From Bacillota bacterium (GTDB lineage Bacteria > Bacillota > Clostridia > Lachnospirales > Lachnospiraceae): a stretch of DNA of 64,000 nt. A program made the translations under genes and the position numbers. The stretch spans positions 33,274-97,273 of the forward strand of contig JAEXAX010000031.1 in NCBI GenBank assembly GCA_023458035.1, read 5' to 3'. The stretch's first letter is position 1. Each line of letters starts with the position of its first letter. Below are positions 16,688 through 24,263 of this stretch, piece by piece. The notes below the pieces were generated by a model. The model worked only from the letters and a program-made list of their open reading frames with translations, did no database searches and was not told the DNA's origin.

Positions 16688-17710
16688 ATGACAAAAAAAG
16701 GAGAAGAGCGGAAGAGGATACTTGTCCGTTCGCTTAAGATCGGAGTGGGCAGTGCCGTTTCGATTTGGATTGCCACCCTGCTACAGTTGGATTTTGCTAT
16801 GTCGGCCGGCATCGTGACTTTGTTGTCGGTGGTCAGCACCAAGTGGGACACCTTGAAACTATTAGGAGCCAGAATCGTATCATTCTGGCTCTCTGTCTTA
16901 GTGATATATCTGCTGTTCCAGACCATTCATAGTCCGTGGATCGCATATGCGCTGTATATCTTTATTTTGGTGTTGTGCAGCAATCTGGTGGATTGGGGCA
17001 GCACGGTATCGGTCAATGCCGTCATCGGTACGCATTTTATGACCAAGATGGACTTTAGCTACCATTTTATTTTCAATGAGTTTATAATGATGTTTCTCGG
17101 TGCGGCGGTTGCCATGCTGTTGAATTTATGGCAGGGAAATCGCAGTTTGCGCCGGCGGCTGGATGATGATGTGATTTATATTGAAGGCTGTCTGCAGCGT
17201 ATTTTTTCGGAGATGGCCGGGTACCTGCTGCATGAGCGCATTCCGAAGAATGTGTGGCAGGACATTATTGACCTGGAGCATCATCTGGAACGGGCTATTG
17301 CGGATGCCTTTATGTATCGCGGAAATGCCTTTTCGGTTCACGCCGACTATTATGTACATTATATCGAGATGCGTATCCGTCAGTCCGGTTTGCTGCACAA
17401 CCTGCATTACGAGGTCAAGGCCATCCGTGAATCAAAGGAAGAGGCCGATCGTCTGGCGGACTGTCTGCTGGCCATTCGTGAGCAGATCACTCGTTATGAG
17501 GAGGTGGAGCGCAATATCGGCCTGGTCAGTGATATGCTGGCAGAGGCCAGACGGGAACGTTTGCCGGTGACCGGTGAAGAGCTGGATAACCGAATCCGCT
17601 ATTATCATATCTTGAAGGATCTTGAGGATTTTGTGATCTATAAAAAACGTTTTCTGGCAATGCTGACACCGATCCATAAGGAAATCTATTGGAAACATCG
17701 CTACGATTGA
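16688..17710 (+). CDS. Aromatic acid exporter-like (FUSC/ArAE) membrane protein
   Basis: 340 residues. The N-terminal half has four or five membrane helices (VSIWIATLLQLDFAMSAGIV, LLGARIVSFWLSVLVIYLLF, WIAYALYIFILVLCSNL, FNEFIMMFLGAAVAMLLNLW). The C-terminal half is a cytoplasmic helical domain (ArAE_1_C type) with a final YKKRFLAMLTPIHKEIYW. This half-size form is common in Firmicutes and annotated as aromatic acid exporter, but transport is rarely proven. GGAGG precedes the ATG. It ends the DUF5711/CvpA/TPR cluster and its stop codon lies inside the terminator shared with the MATE gene. Confidence 0.75.
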   Translation: MTKKGEERKRILVRSLKIGVGSAVSIWIATLLQLDFAMSAGIVTLLSVVSTKWDTLKLLGARIVSFWLSVLVIYLLFQTIHSPWIAYALYIFILVLCSNLVDWGSTVSVNAVIGTHFMTKMDFSYHFIFNEFIMMFLGAAVAMLLNLWQGNRSLRRRLDDDVIYIEGCLQRIFSEMAGYLLHERIPKNVWQDIIDLEHHLERAIADAFMYRGNAFSVHADYYVHYIEMRIRQSGLLHNLHYEVKAIRESKEEADRLADCLLAIREQITRYEEVERNIGLVSDMLAEARRERLPVTGEELDNRIRYYHILKDLEDFVIYKKRFLAMLTPIHKEIYWKHRYD

Positions 17711-17757
17711 TCAAAAGATGCCCTGCGCGGGTAACCGCGCAGGGCATCTTTTGATCA
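17708..17757. terminator. Bidirectional terminator containing both convergent stop codons
   Basis: A perfect 23-bp stem (17708-17730 with 17735-17757) around a GTAA loop. The core is GATGCCCTGCGCGG, flanked by AAAA on the left and TTTT on the right. The outermost three bases on each strand are the TGA stops of the forward FUSC-like gene and the reverse MATE gene. Confidence 0.9.
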
Positions 17758-19137
17758 TGAAGACAGGTCGGCGGAGACGGTCGGCTTTTGACCAGTCCGC
17801 AGCCAGTTTGAATATTTCAAGTAAAGAATAAACGAAATGGTGCTGAGCGTCCATGTAATCGGATAAGCCCAAGACACTGTATTGATATGCGGGATGATAC
17901 GCACTGCGATGCAGATATAGCTGACGCGGATCAAGCACCAGCAAATCAGCATGACGAGCATCGGGACAAAGGCCTTGCCTGCTCCGCGCAGTATACCGCT
18001 GGCTACATGTGAGAAAGCCAACAGCATAAAGAATAGGCTGCAGATATGAGCTCGGCCGACACCGTAGGCGATAACCATCGGGTCACGGGTAAAGGCGGAG
18101 ATAAACATCGGCGCAAAGATAAAGATGACAATACCGATGATCTCAGCCATAATGATCGAACAGAGGATGCCAAAGCGGGCCCCTTTTTTTACGCGATCAA
18201 TTTGGCCGGCGCCAAGGTTTTGACTGACAAAGGTTGACATGCCCAGAGAGAAACAGTTAATTGGCAGGAAGCCAAAGCCCTCGATCCGGGAAAAGGCGCC
18301 GTGACCGGCCACCACATCGGCGCCGAAAAAATTAATGTTGGACTGCACCACCACATTGGCGATTGAGATGATGGACATCTGGAAGCCGGCCGGCAGACCA
18401 TTTTTCAGGATCTGCTGCAAATAGGGCCATTCGATGCGCAGCTGAGAAAAAATCAGTCGCTGGACGCCCTTGGAGTGTATCAGAAAGCCGATGGACAGGA
18501 TGACGCTGACAAACTGCGAGATGACTGTCGCCCAAGCGGCGGAAGCGATACCGCAGCCCAGAATACCGATAAACAGATAGTCCAGACTGAGGTTGACGAT
18601 CGTAGCGATTATCAGGAAGTATAACGGATGCCGGCTATCACCGACGGCGTTCAAAACAGCCATGCAGACGTTGTAGACCACAAAGGCGATCGAACCGTAA
18701 AAGTAGATCCGGAAATATTCGATGGACTGCGGCAGGATAGAGGCCGGAGTTCCCATCATCTGTAACAGGTACGGGGTCAAAAAAACACCGGCCAGTGTCA
18801 TCAATGCGCCGGTAACGAGGCCGAAGGCAACCGCAGTATGGACGGTATGCTGCAGCTTTTCGGTATGGCCGCCGCCCAGATAACGGGCGATCACGACACC
18901 GGCACCCATGGCAATACCGTTAAAGAAACCGACCAGCAGCTGGATGATCGGGCCGGAGCTGCTGACTGCCGCCAGAGCGCTATTGCCCAAAAAATTTCCG
19001 ACGATCAAGGAGTCGGCCACATTGTAAAACTGCTGGAACAGGTTTCCGAGCAAGAGCGGAAAAGCAAAGGACAATATTGATCTTCCGATCGGGCCGGTTA
19101 ACAGCGAATAATTTTTTTTTGCTTGATTAGGGAACAT
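17755..19137 (-). CDS. MATE family multidrug/Na+ antiporter
   Basis: 460 residues with twelve predicted membrane segments in two MatE repeats. Typical motifs are IGRSILSFAFPLLLGNLFQQFYNVADSLIVG near the start (first helix pair) and SFLPINCFSLGMSTFVSQNLGAG-like wording in the second half. These proteins export cationic drugs or metabolites using Na+ or H+; substrate unknown. AGGAG precedes the ATG. A clear promoter lies about 100 bases upstream, and transcription ends at the shared terminator. A second, distinct MATE gene is at 40.4 kb. Confidence 0.88.
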   Translation of the reverse strand: MFPNQAKKNYSLLTGPIGRSILSFAFPLLLGNLFQQFYNVADSLIVGNFLGNSALAAVSSSGPIIQLLVGFFNGIAMGAGVVIARYLGGGHTEKLQHTVHTAVAFGLVTGALMTLAGVFLTPYLLQMMGTPASILPQSIEYFRIYFYGSIAFVVYNVCMAVLNAVGDSRHPLYFLIIATIVNLSLDYLFIGILGCGIASAAWATVISQFVSVILSIGFLIHSKGVQRLIFSQLRIEWPYLQQILKNGLPAGFQMSIISIANVVVQSNINFFGADVVAGHGAFSRIEGFGFLPINCFSLGMSTFVSQNLGAGQIDRVKKGARFGILCSIIMAEIIGIVIFIFAPMFISAFTRDPMVIAYGVGRAHICSLFFMLLAFSHVASGILRGAGKAFVPMLVMLICWCLIRVSYICIAVRIIPHINTVSWAYPITWTLSTISFILYLKYSNWLRTGQKPTVSADLSS

Positions 19138-19232
19138 TTGTAACTCCTGACCTGCTGGCGGCCGGGCCGATAAGCAGTCCGATCCGGTTGAAAGAATAAA
19201 AAAAACTAAGACGAGCTTAGATCACTGAAATA

Positions 19233-19261
19233 ATTGTACTATGCTTCGACATTTCATGCAA
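19233..19261 (-). promoter_or_regulatory. Sigma-A promoter for the reverse MATE gene
   Basis: Reverse-strand TTGCAT (19256-19261) and TACAAT (19233-19238) with 17-base spacing. Confidence 0.65.
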
Positions 19262-19469
19262 GAAAAATAAGACTTTATGCACAGATCATCCAAAGCTGCA
19301 AAAGTTTGGCGATTTTGCTGGACAAAGCAGTACGATTTTCCTATACTGTGCCTAAGATATCTATTGTCATCTGACAATCTGTTGGGTTCCCGACACATTT
19401 TCCTGAAAATCATTTATTTATCTGATATGTTGTTTTGCAACATCAAGAATCAAAAAAGGAAAGCGGGTT
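19262..19469 (+). promoter_or_regulatory. Upstream region of the Tad operon with inverted repeats
   Basis: The spacer holds the perfect dyad TTGTCA-TC-TGACAA (19364-19377) and a small hairpin ATGTTG-TTTTG-CAACAT ending just before the first gene. No convincing forward promoter could be assigned; the dyad is a plausible operator for the pilus operon. Confidence 0.3.
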
Positions 19470-20015
19470 ATGTTTGTATTTTGGTTGCGAAGTCTGTTGC
19501 TGGGAAGTATTCTGGCGGCGGCGCTGTTTTTTGATTTACGCTCGCGCAGGGTGCCGCAGACTCTGGTCGGGTTGGCTGTCATTCTGGGCTTGCTTTATCG
19601 GTTGGGCTGCGGCTTGGCATTATGGACCGGTTTGATCCCGGCGCTGGTTATTTTGGTCATCGGCTTTTTATTATATGCCTGGGGAATGATCGGAGCAGCG
19701 GATGGAAAGCTGCTGGCAGTCACAGCACTATTTTACGGTTGGCCGACTTGGTGGTCCTACGCCGGACTGCTGTTGGTATCTGCATTGATCATCGGCGCGG
19801 GCTACATCATAATACGCGGAGATTGGAAGGAGCGTCTGGAGGGGCTGGCGGCATACGGACAAGCCTGTCTGACGGCCGGTCGTCCGCTGCGGTATCCGAA
19901 ACCGGTTGGCCGGCAAGGCTTTCCGTTGACGGTTTGTCTACTGGCCGCTTTCGGCCTGCATCTATTGAGAGGAGTGCTGGTATGGCTGGGATTGGCATAT
20001 GTCTGGCGGATTTAG
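19470..20015 (+). CDS. Prepilin peptidase, A24 family (TadV/CpaA type)
   Basis: Membrane aspartyl protease that removes prepilin leader peptides at the cytoplasmic face. The 181-residue protein has five or six membrane helices. The two catalytic aspartates are placed as D22 in FFDLRSRRVP and D78 in GAADGKLL; the second motif reads GAADGK where GxGDxK is usual. It is the first gene of the Tad locus, and its end overlaps the TadZ-like gene by 34 bases. A second A24 enzyme lies near the other end of the locus. Confidence 0.75.
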   Translation: MFVFWLRSLLLGSILAAALFFDLRSRRVPQTLVGLAVILGLLYRLGCGLALWTGLIPALVILVIGFLLYAWGMIGAADGKLLAVTALFYGWPTWWSYAGLLLVSALIIGAGYIIIRGDWKERLEGLAAYGQACLTAGRPLRYPKPVGRQGFPLTVCLLAAFGLHLLRGVLVWLGLAYVWRI

Positions 20016-20980
20016 CGTTTGCTGAGCGGCTGTCACGAAGTTTGGGAATCGAGGGATATGAGATTACCCTGTATCGCAGTGAGGAGGAGCTGCTGCATGA
20101 GTTAAGTGTTCAGCTTGACGGAATGACAGTACCGACAGGGCGTGGGTGGGAGCGGCTGCCTGTGGAGTTGGTGATTGTTGAACGACTGCTGCCCGACCGG
20201 CCGGGAGTGGCACAGCTTTGTTTGACAGAGCAGCCCATGGCTGAATCCGGGGATGTGAACGATGCTGTGCCGAAGAACTATCGTTGCCTTTGGCGCTATA
20301 GCGGCAGGCGAGAGCTTCTGGCGGTGATTCGTCAGTTGATACGCCCCGCGCGGTCTGTGTCGGCCGGAATCAGCCGATCAGGTTCTGTATGGCTGATCCA
20401 TTCGGATTCGGGTCGATGCCTGAAAACGACTTTAGCCTACCTGATCGGCCAGCTCTTACAGGCTGACGGCGGCAGTCTGGTGATCGGCAGCGGCTTTGAG
20501 CAGAAGGGAAACGAACGATTGACGGAGCTGTGTTATCGTCTGCGGCATGGGCTAAACTGGGAAAATGAATTGACCGACATGCTGGAGGGAGAAGGTGGTC
20601 AGATGTATCTGAAGAGTCACCGCAATATGGATCTGTACACCGGCTTGACAACGGATGAATGGGAGAGGTTGGGGCATGCCGTGACGGCGGCCGGTTATCG
20701 TCACCTGATCATAGATGCCGGCCAGAGCAGACGACTGGTAAAGAGCTGGCAGTCATTGGCAACCGGGGTGATCCGACCGGAGCTGGGAAGCGCGGAGCTG
20801 GAACGGTTAAAGCAGGATGAAACGGTCGGCCTGTCAGACACTCCGGTCATCCACCGGATCGATATCAGTCGGCTGGCGACCGTTTTTGACAGTTTGCAGG
20901 ATGTTTGGGGCTGCGTGGATGAACGGCTGCTTCAGCAACTGCGAGATATCCTGCTGGCCGATCGGGAGAAGATGGAATGA
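19982..20980 (+). CDS. TadZ/CpaE-like ParA-type ATPase of the Tad system
   Basis: 332 residues from ATG 19982 (GAGGAG 19969-19974 supplies the ribosome site; the longer open frame to 19622 is only a shadow over the peptidase). The N-terminal 110 residues look like a receiver-like domain (GICLADLAFAERLSRSLG). The C-terminal part is MinD/ParA-like: VWLIHSDSGRCLKTTLAYLIGQ replaces the usual KGGxGKT loop and HLIIDAGQSRRLV stands for the DxxP switch. TadZ proteins localise the pilus machine. The P-loop is degenerate, so nucleotide hydrolysis is doubtful. Its TGA overlaps the CpaF start. Confidence 0.65.
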   Translation: MAGIGICLADLAFAERLSRSLGIEGYEITLYRSEEELLHELSVQLDGMTVPTGRGWERLPVELVIVERLLPDRPGVAQLCLTEQPMAESGDVNDAVPKNYRCLWRYSGRRELLAVIRQLIRPARSVSAGISRSGSVWLIHSDSGRCLKTTLAYLIGQLLQADGGSLVIGSGFEQKGNERLTELCYRLRHGLNWENELTDMLEGEGGQMYLKSHRNMDLYTGLTTDEWERLGHAVTAAGYRHLIIDAGQSRRLVKSWQSLATGVIRPELGSAELERLKQDETVGLSDTPVIHRIDISRLATVFDSLQDVWGCVDERLLQQLRDILLADREKME

Positions 20981-22119
20981 CAGAGCAAAAGCAATATTAT
21001 GACAGGATACTCCAAAAACTACAGCAGTATACGGAAGTAACAGATGAGCAGATCGGTCGGGAGATAGATGAGCTGTTGGCGGCCGCCGATGAATTGACCC
21101 TGGAGGAGCGGGAGGAGGAACGAGGCAGGCTTTGGAATAGGCTTAGGGGCTTTGGGGAAGTGGAGGAATTACTGGCCGATCCGGAGGTGACAGAGGTGAT
21201 GATTAATGGCAGTGAAGCTGTTTTTTATGAAAAGAATGGCTGCCTGTATCGCTGGAACCGGGAAATCGAGGCGGAGTCGCTGCGCGAATTGGTACTGCGC
21301 ATGGTCGGCGGGGCCAATCGAATGGTGAATACCCTGTCGCCGATCGCCGATGCCAGATTACCGGATGGTTCTCGTGTCAATGTGGTGCTGCCGCCGGCCT
21401 CATTGATTGGTCCGGTGGTAACCATTCGGCGATTTGGAGAGCCTTTACCGGCATCTCGCCTGGTGGAGTATGGGATGCTGAGCGAAGATCTGATGGCTGC
21501 GTTGCTGGATCGGGTTGCTATGAAGAGAAACTTTTTTATCAGTGGAGCCACCGGTTCCGGCAAATCGACCCTGCTGGGAGGACTGGCGGAGGGGATTCCG
21601 CAGTCGGAGCGCATCATTACCATAGAAGATACGGCGGAGCTTAGGCTGCGGCATTGCCCGAATCTGGTTCGGCTGGAGGCGCAACTACAGGGTGAACGCA
21701 GCCGAATCACCATTCGTGAACTGATTCGGACGGCGCTGCGAATGCGACCGGATCGTATTATCGTCGGAGAAGTGCGCGGCGAAGAGGTGATCGACCTGTT
21801 GCAGGCCATGAATACCGGCCATGCCGGCTCCTTGTCGACCGGTCATGCCGGCAGTCCGATTGAAGTACTGGGAAGACTGGAAACCATGTTTTTGATGGGG
21901 ATGGAGATGCCGGTGTCAGCAATCAGACGACAGATTGCATCGGCCATAGATATCATCATTCAAGTTGCCCGCCAGCAGGACGGCAGCCGCAGAGTGACTG
22001 AGATTGCCCGTGTCGGTGAGTGGCGGGAGCAAGGTATCGAGCTGGAGACCCTGGTATATTTTGACAGTCGCAGGAGGGAGTGGATTCTGGAAAAGGAAGT
22101 AAGTGAATGGGGCGTATAA
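20977..22119 (+). CDS. cpaF: CpaF/TadA secretion ATPase
   Basis: Hexameric motor ATPase powering Flp pilus assembly at the inner face of the membrane, 380 residues. The N-terminal domain has ELLADPEVTEVMINGSE. The ATPase core shows Walker A GATGSGKST (190-198), the Asp box IITIEDTAELRL, Walker B RPDRIIVGEVRGEE and the His box NTGHAGSLSTGHAGS. The start overlaps the TadZ stop (ATGA) and the end overlaps tadB by 13 bases, so the genes are tightly coupled. Confidence 0.93.
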   Translation: MTEQKQYYDRILQKLQQYTEVTDEQIGREIDELLAAADELTLEEREEERGRLWNRLRGFGEVEELLADPEVTEVMINGSEAVFYEKNGCLYRWNREIEAESLRELVLRMVGGANRMVNTLSPIADARLPDGSRVNVVLPPASLIGPVVTIRRFGEPLPASRLVEYGMLSEDLMAALLDRVAMKRNFFISGATGSGKSTLLGGLAEGIPQSERIITIEDTAELRLRHCPNLVRLEAQLQGERSRITIRELIRTALRMRPDRIIVGEVRGEEVIDLLQAMNTGHAGSLSTGHAGSPIEVLGRLETMFLMGMEMPVSAIRRQIASAIDIIIQVARQQDGSRRVTEIARVGEWREQGIELETLVYFDSRRREWILEKEVSEWGV

Positions 22120-22832
22120 GACAGTGGAAATGGAAGCGGCACATATTGGTTCTGGTGGCCGGTTGGCCGGCGGCTATGGGACTTGCGCAGCTTTGCTACC
22201 GTAACTGGGTCTGCGGCTGGCTGTTGTGGCTGCCCGTCAGCGGCTGGATTAGCAGCATCCTTGGACGCTGGAAGGCCAAACGGCAGAAGCAGCAGACGGA
22301 ACGAGATCTGATGCAGCTGTTTCGATTGATAAAGGCGAATTTGGCTCGCGGCCTGTCTTTGAGCAATGCTATCATTCGGTTGGAGGAGGCACAGCTAGCG
22401 GAAGGGGAGATTAAGACAGGATGGAGGCTGCTTCGGCGGGATACAGATCTGGGACGACCGATTGATGCCTGCCTGCGGGATTTTGCCCGTCATCTGTCGG
22501 ATGACGATCAGAGATTTTACTGCGAGCTATTACTGTTGACACATGCCCAGGGGGGTTCGCTGCGGCTGGTGCTGGAGGATAGTTTGCGGTTATTGGAAGA
22601 AAAACAGGAAACAGCCGGAGCCATCGAGGTGGCCATCGCCGGTAAGAAATATGAGTTTCGTCTGATGGAGATCATGCCGCTTGGCTTGCTGCTCTATGCC
22701 GAATTAACGAATTCGGATACCTATGCGGCCTTTCTGGAAGATGTTTTGGGAGCGGCGGTGATGACCCTGTTGTTGCTTTGCTATGGATTTCTGGTTTGGC
22801 TAGTGGAGCGACAGCTGGTGATTGAGGTGTAG
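22107..22832 (+). CDS. TadB-like type II secretion F-domain protein
   Basis: 241 residues. Two N-terminal membrane helices (HILVLVAGWPAAMGLAQL, CGWLLWLPVSGWISSIL) precede a cytoplasmic T2SSF helical domain (LMQLFRLIKANLARGLSLSNAI, FCRELLLLTHAQGGSLRLVLEDS-like text), and two more helices close the protein. TadB forms the inner-membrane platform with TadC. Position directly after cpaF with a 13-base overlap, and the following TadC-like gene, support the call. Confidence 0.75.
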   Translation: MGRIRQWKWKRHILVLVAGWPAAMGLAQLCYRNWVCGWLLWLPVSGWISSILGRWKAKRQKQQTERDLMQLFRLIKANLARGLSLSNAIIRLEEAQLAEGEIKTGWRLLRRDTDLGRPIDACLRDFARHLSDDDQRFYCELLLLTHAQGGSLRLVLEDSLRLLEEKQETAGAIEVAIAGKKYEFRLMEIMPLGLLLYAELTNSDTYAAFLEDVLGAAVMTLLLLCYGFLVWLVERQLVIEV

Positions 22833-22835
22833 CGA

Positions 22836-24077
22836 ATGAAGACAGAGGATTTGCAGTTTTTATATCCGACGGCGGAGGTTTCTGCACTGCGGAGAAAGGA
22901 ACAGAAAAAGAGCAGAGTACGGAGGCTGGTCGCAGCCGGTTTGTGGTTGTTGGCGGTGGGCCTGTCTGTTTGGCGGAGTCAGCATCCGCAGCTACAGGAA
23001 AGTATTGCCAGAACAGCTCCGGGAGACGGTCAACAAAATTACAGGCTTGAGTTTCAGTGGAAAGGGGAACACTACCGGGCGACGTTTGAGAATCATGAGC
23101 GTCAGCTGACCGAAACAGAGCTGAATGAGGCAGCCGATCGTCTGATCGCCGCATTACCTCGGCTGATGCTGGGGGAGCAGCAGACGGCAGAAGCTATTAT
23201 CTCTGATCTGGTTCTGCCGGAAAAGGTGGATGGCTATCCGTTTCTGCTCAGCTATCATTTTTCGGAACAATCTCCGGTGGCAGTCGGCGGTCGGATACTA
23301 CGGACAGCGCAGGCGCAGCCATTTTCCCTATTGGTCAGGCTGAGCTATGGCGACTGGCAGCGGGATTGGGTTTGGGAAGCGGTGGTAGCCGGGCTGCCGG
23401 GGCAGGCAGCCGGAATCGAGGAACGGGTTGGGCGCCTGCTGCAGCAGGCTGAGCAGTCGGATCGGTATGTGTCACAGATCGGCTTACCGCAGCAGCTGGA
23501 CGACAGCCCGCTGCGCTGGCCTAAGAGGGCAGTGAGTCCCTTGTTCATCGGATTTTGGGGTGCTCTTCTGTGGCTGACGATGGAACTGACCGGGCGAGAA
23601 AGGGTAAAAAAGCGTTGTCGCCAGCAGCAGGAGGAGCTGGATCGTGCCTATCCGAAGTTGGTTGAGCGGCTGCTATTGTATACCAAAGCCGGCTATAAAG
23701 GCTGGCAGGTCTTTGAACGTCTGGTTCAGGCCGGAAAGGCTGACGGACTGTCGGCGGTACTGCGTCTGCGACTGCAACGGATGCTGGGGCAGATACACCG
23801 GGGCATACCGGTGGCAGAGGCCTATGAAAGCTTTGGCCTGTCCTGCCGAAGCGGACGCTATCGGCAGCTGATGCGGCTATTGTCCGATGATCTGCACAAG
23901 GGGCAGGCGGATTTGGAGCAGCAGCTGGAGGCCGAGATTCGCCGATCCAACAGGGAAAGGCTGGAGCGGGCAGCTTCGGCCGGGGAGAAGCTGGGAACCA
24001 AGCTGATCTTTCCGACGGTCGGTTTATTGGTGATTTGTATGGCGTTGATCATGGTTCCGTTTTTAACACAATTATAA
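22836..24077 (+). CDS. TadC-like type II secretion F-domain protein with a large soluble insert
   Basis: 413 residues. A first membrane helix (about 28-46, LVAAGLWLLAVGLSVW) is followed by a soluble extracytoplasmic segment of about 180 residues, then a helix near 230-245 (LFIGFWGALLWLTMEL). The C-terminal T2SSF domain reads YPKLVERLLLYTKAGYKGWQVFE and GRYRQLMRLLSDDLHKG, and the last helix is FPTVGLLVICMALIMVPFL. Longer than a typical TadC (about 300) because of the outer segment. It starts 4 bases after the TadB stop. Confidence 0.72.
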   Translation: MKTEDLQFLYPTAEVSALRRKEQKKSRVRRLVAAGLWLLAVGLSVWRSQHPQLQESIARTAPGDGQQNYRLEFQWKGEHYRATFENHERQLTETELNEAADRLIAALPRLMLGEQQTAEAIISDLVLPEKVDGYPFLLSYHFSEQSPVAVGGRILRTAQAQPFSLLVRLSYGDWQRDWVWEAVVAGLPGQAAGIEERVGRLLQQAEQSDRYVSQIGLPQQLDDSPLRWPKRAVSPLFIGFWGALLWLTMELTGRERVKKRCRQQQEELDRAYPKLVERLLLYTKAGYKGWQVFERLVQAGKADGLSAVLRLRLQRMLGQIHRGIPVAEAYESFGLSCRSGRYRQLMRLLSDDLHKGQADLEQQLEAEIRRSNRERLERAASAGEKLGTKLIFPTVGLLVICMALIMVPFLTQL

Positions 24078-24092
24078 TAAAAAGGAGAAACT

Positions 24093-24263
24093 ATGTTAGA
24101 TTTAATGATTGGATATTGGAAAGAAGAGGAGGCTATCGGAGTGATCGAGATGGTCTTGATACTGATTGTTTTGATCGGCCTGGTCGTTTTATTTAAGGAG
24201 CAGCTGACCGGATTGGCAAGCTCCATTTTACAAAAGGTAAAGAACAAGGCCAACACCCTATGA
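24093..24263 (+). CDS. Flp1-type pilin (56 residues)
   Basis: A short gene between TadC and the DUF5702-like gene, preceded by AAAGGAG (24081-24087). The peptide has a charged N-terminus with EEEAIGVIEM followed by the hydrophobic helix VLILIVLIGLVVLF and a short amphipathic tail KEQLTGLASSILQKVK. The Gly, the Glu just inside the hydrophobic segment and the length match Flp/Flp1 type IVb pilins, the major subunit cleaved by TadV-type peptidases. The stop overlaps the next start (ATGA). It is the expected structural subunit of this locus. Confidence 0.8.
   Translation: MLDLMIGYWKEEEAIGVIEMVLILIVLIGLVVLFKEQLTGLASSILQKVKNKANTL

Noticed and set aside
19622..19981. N-terminal extension of the TadZ-like frame
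   Set aside because: It lies wholly over the peptidase gene; GAGGAG and ATG at 19982 define the true start.
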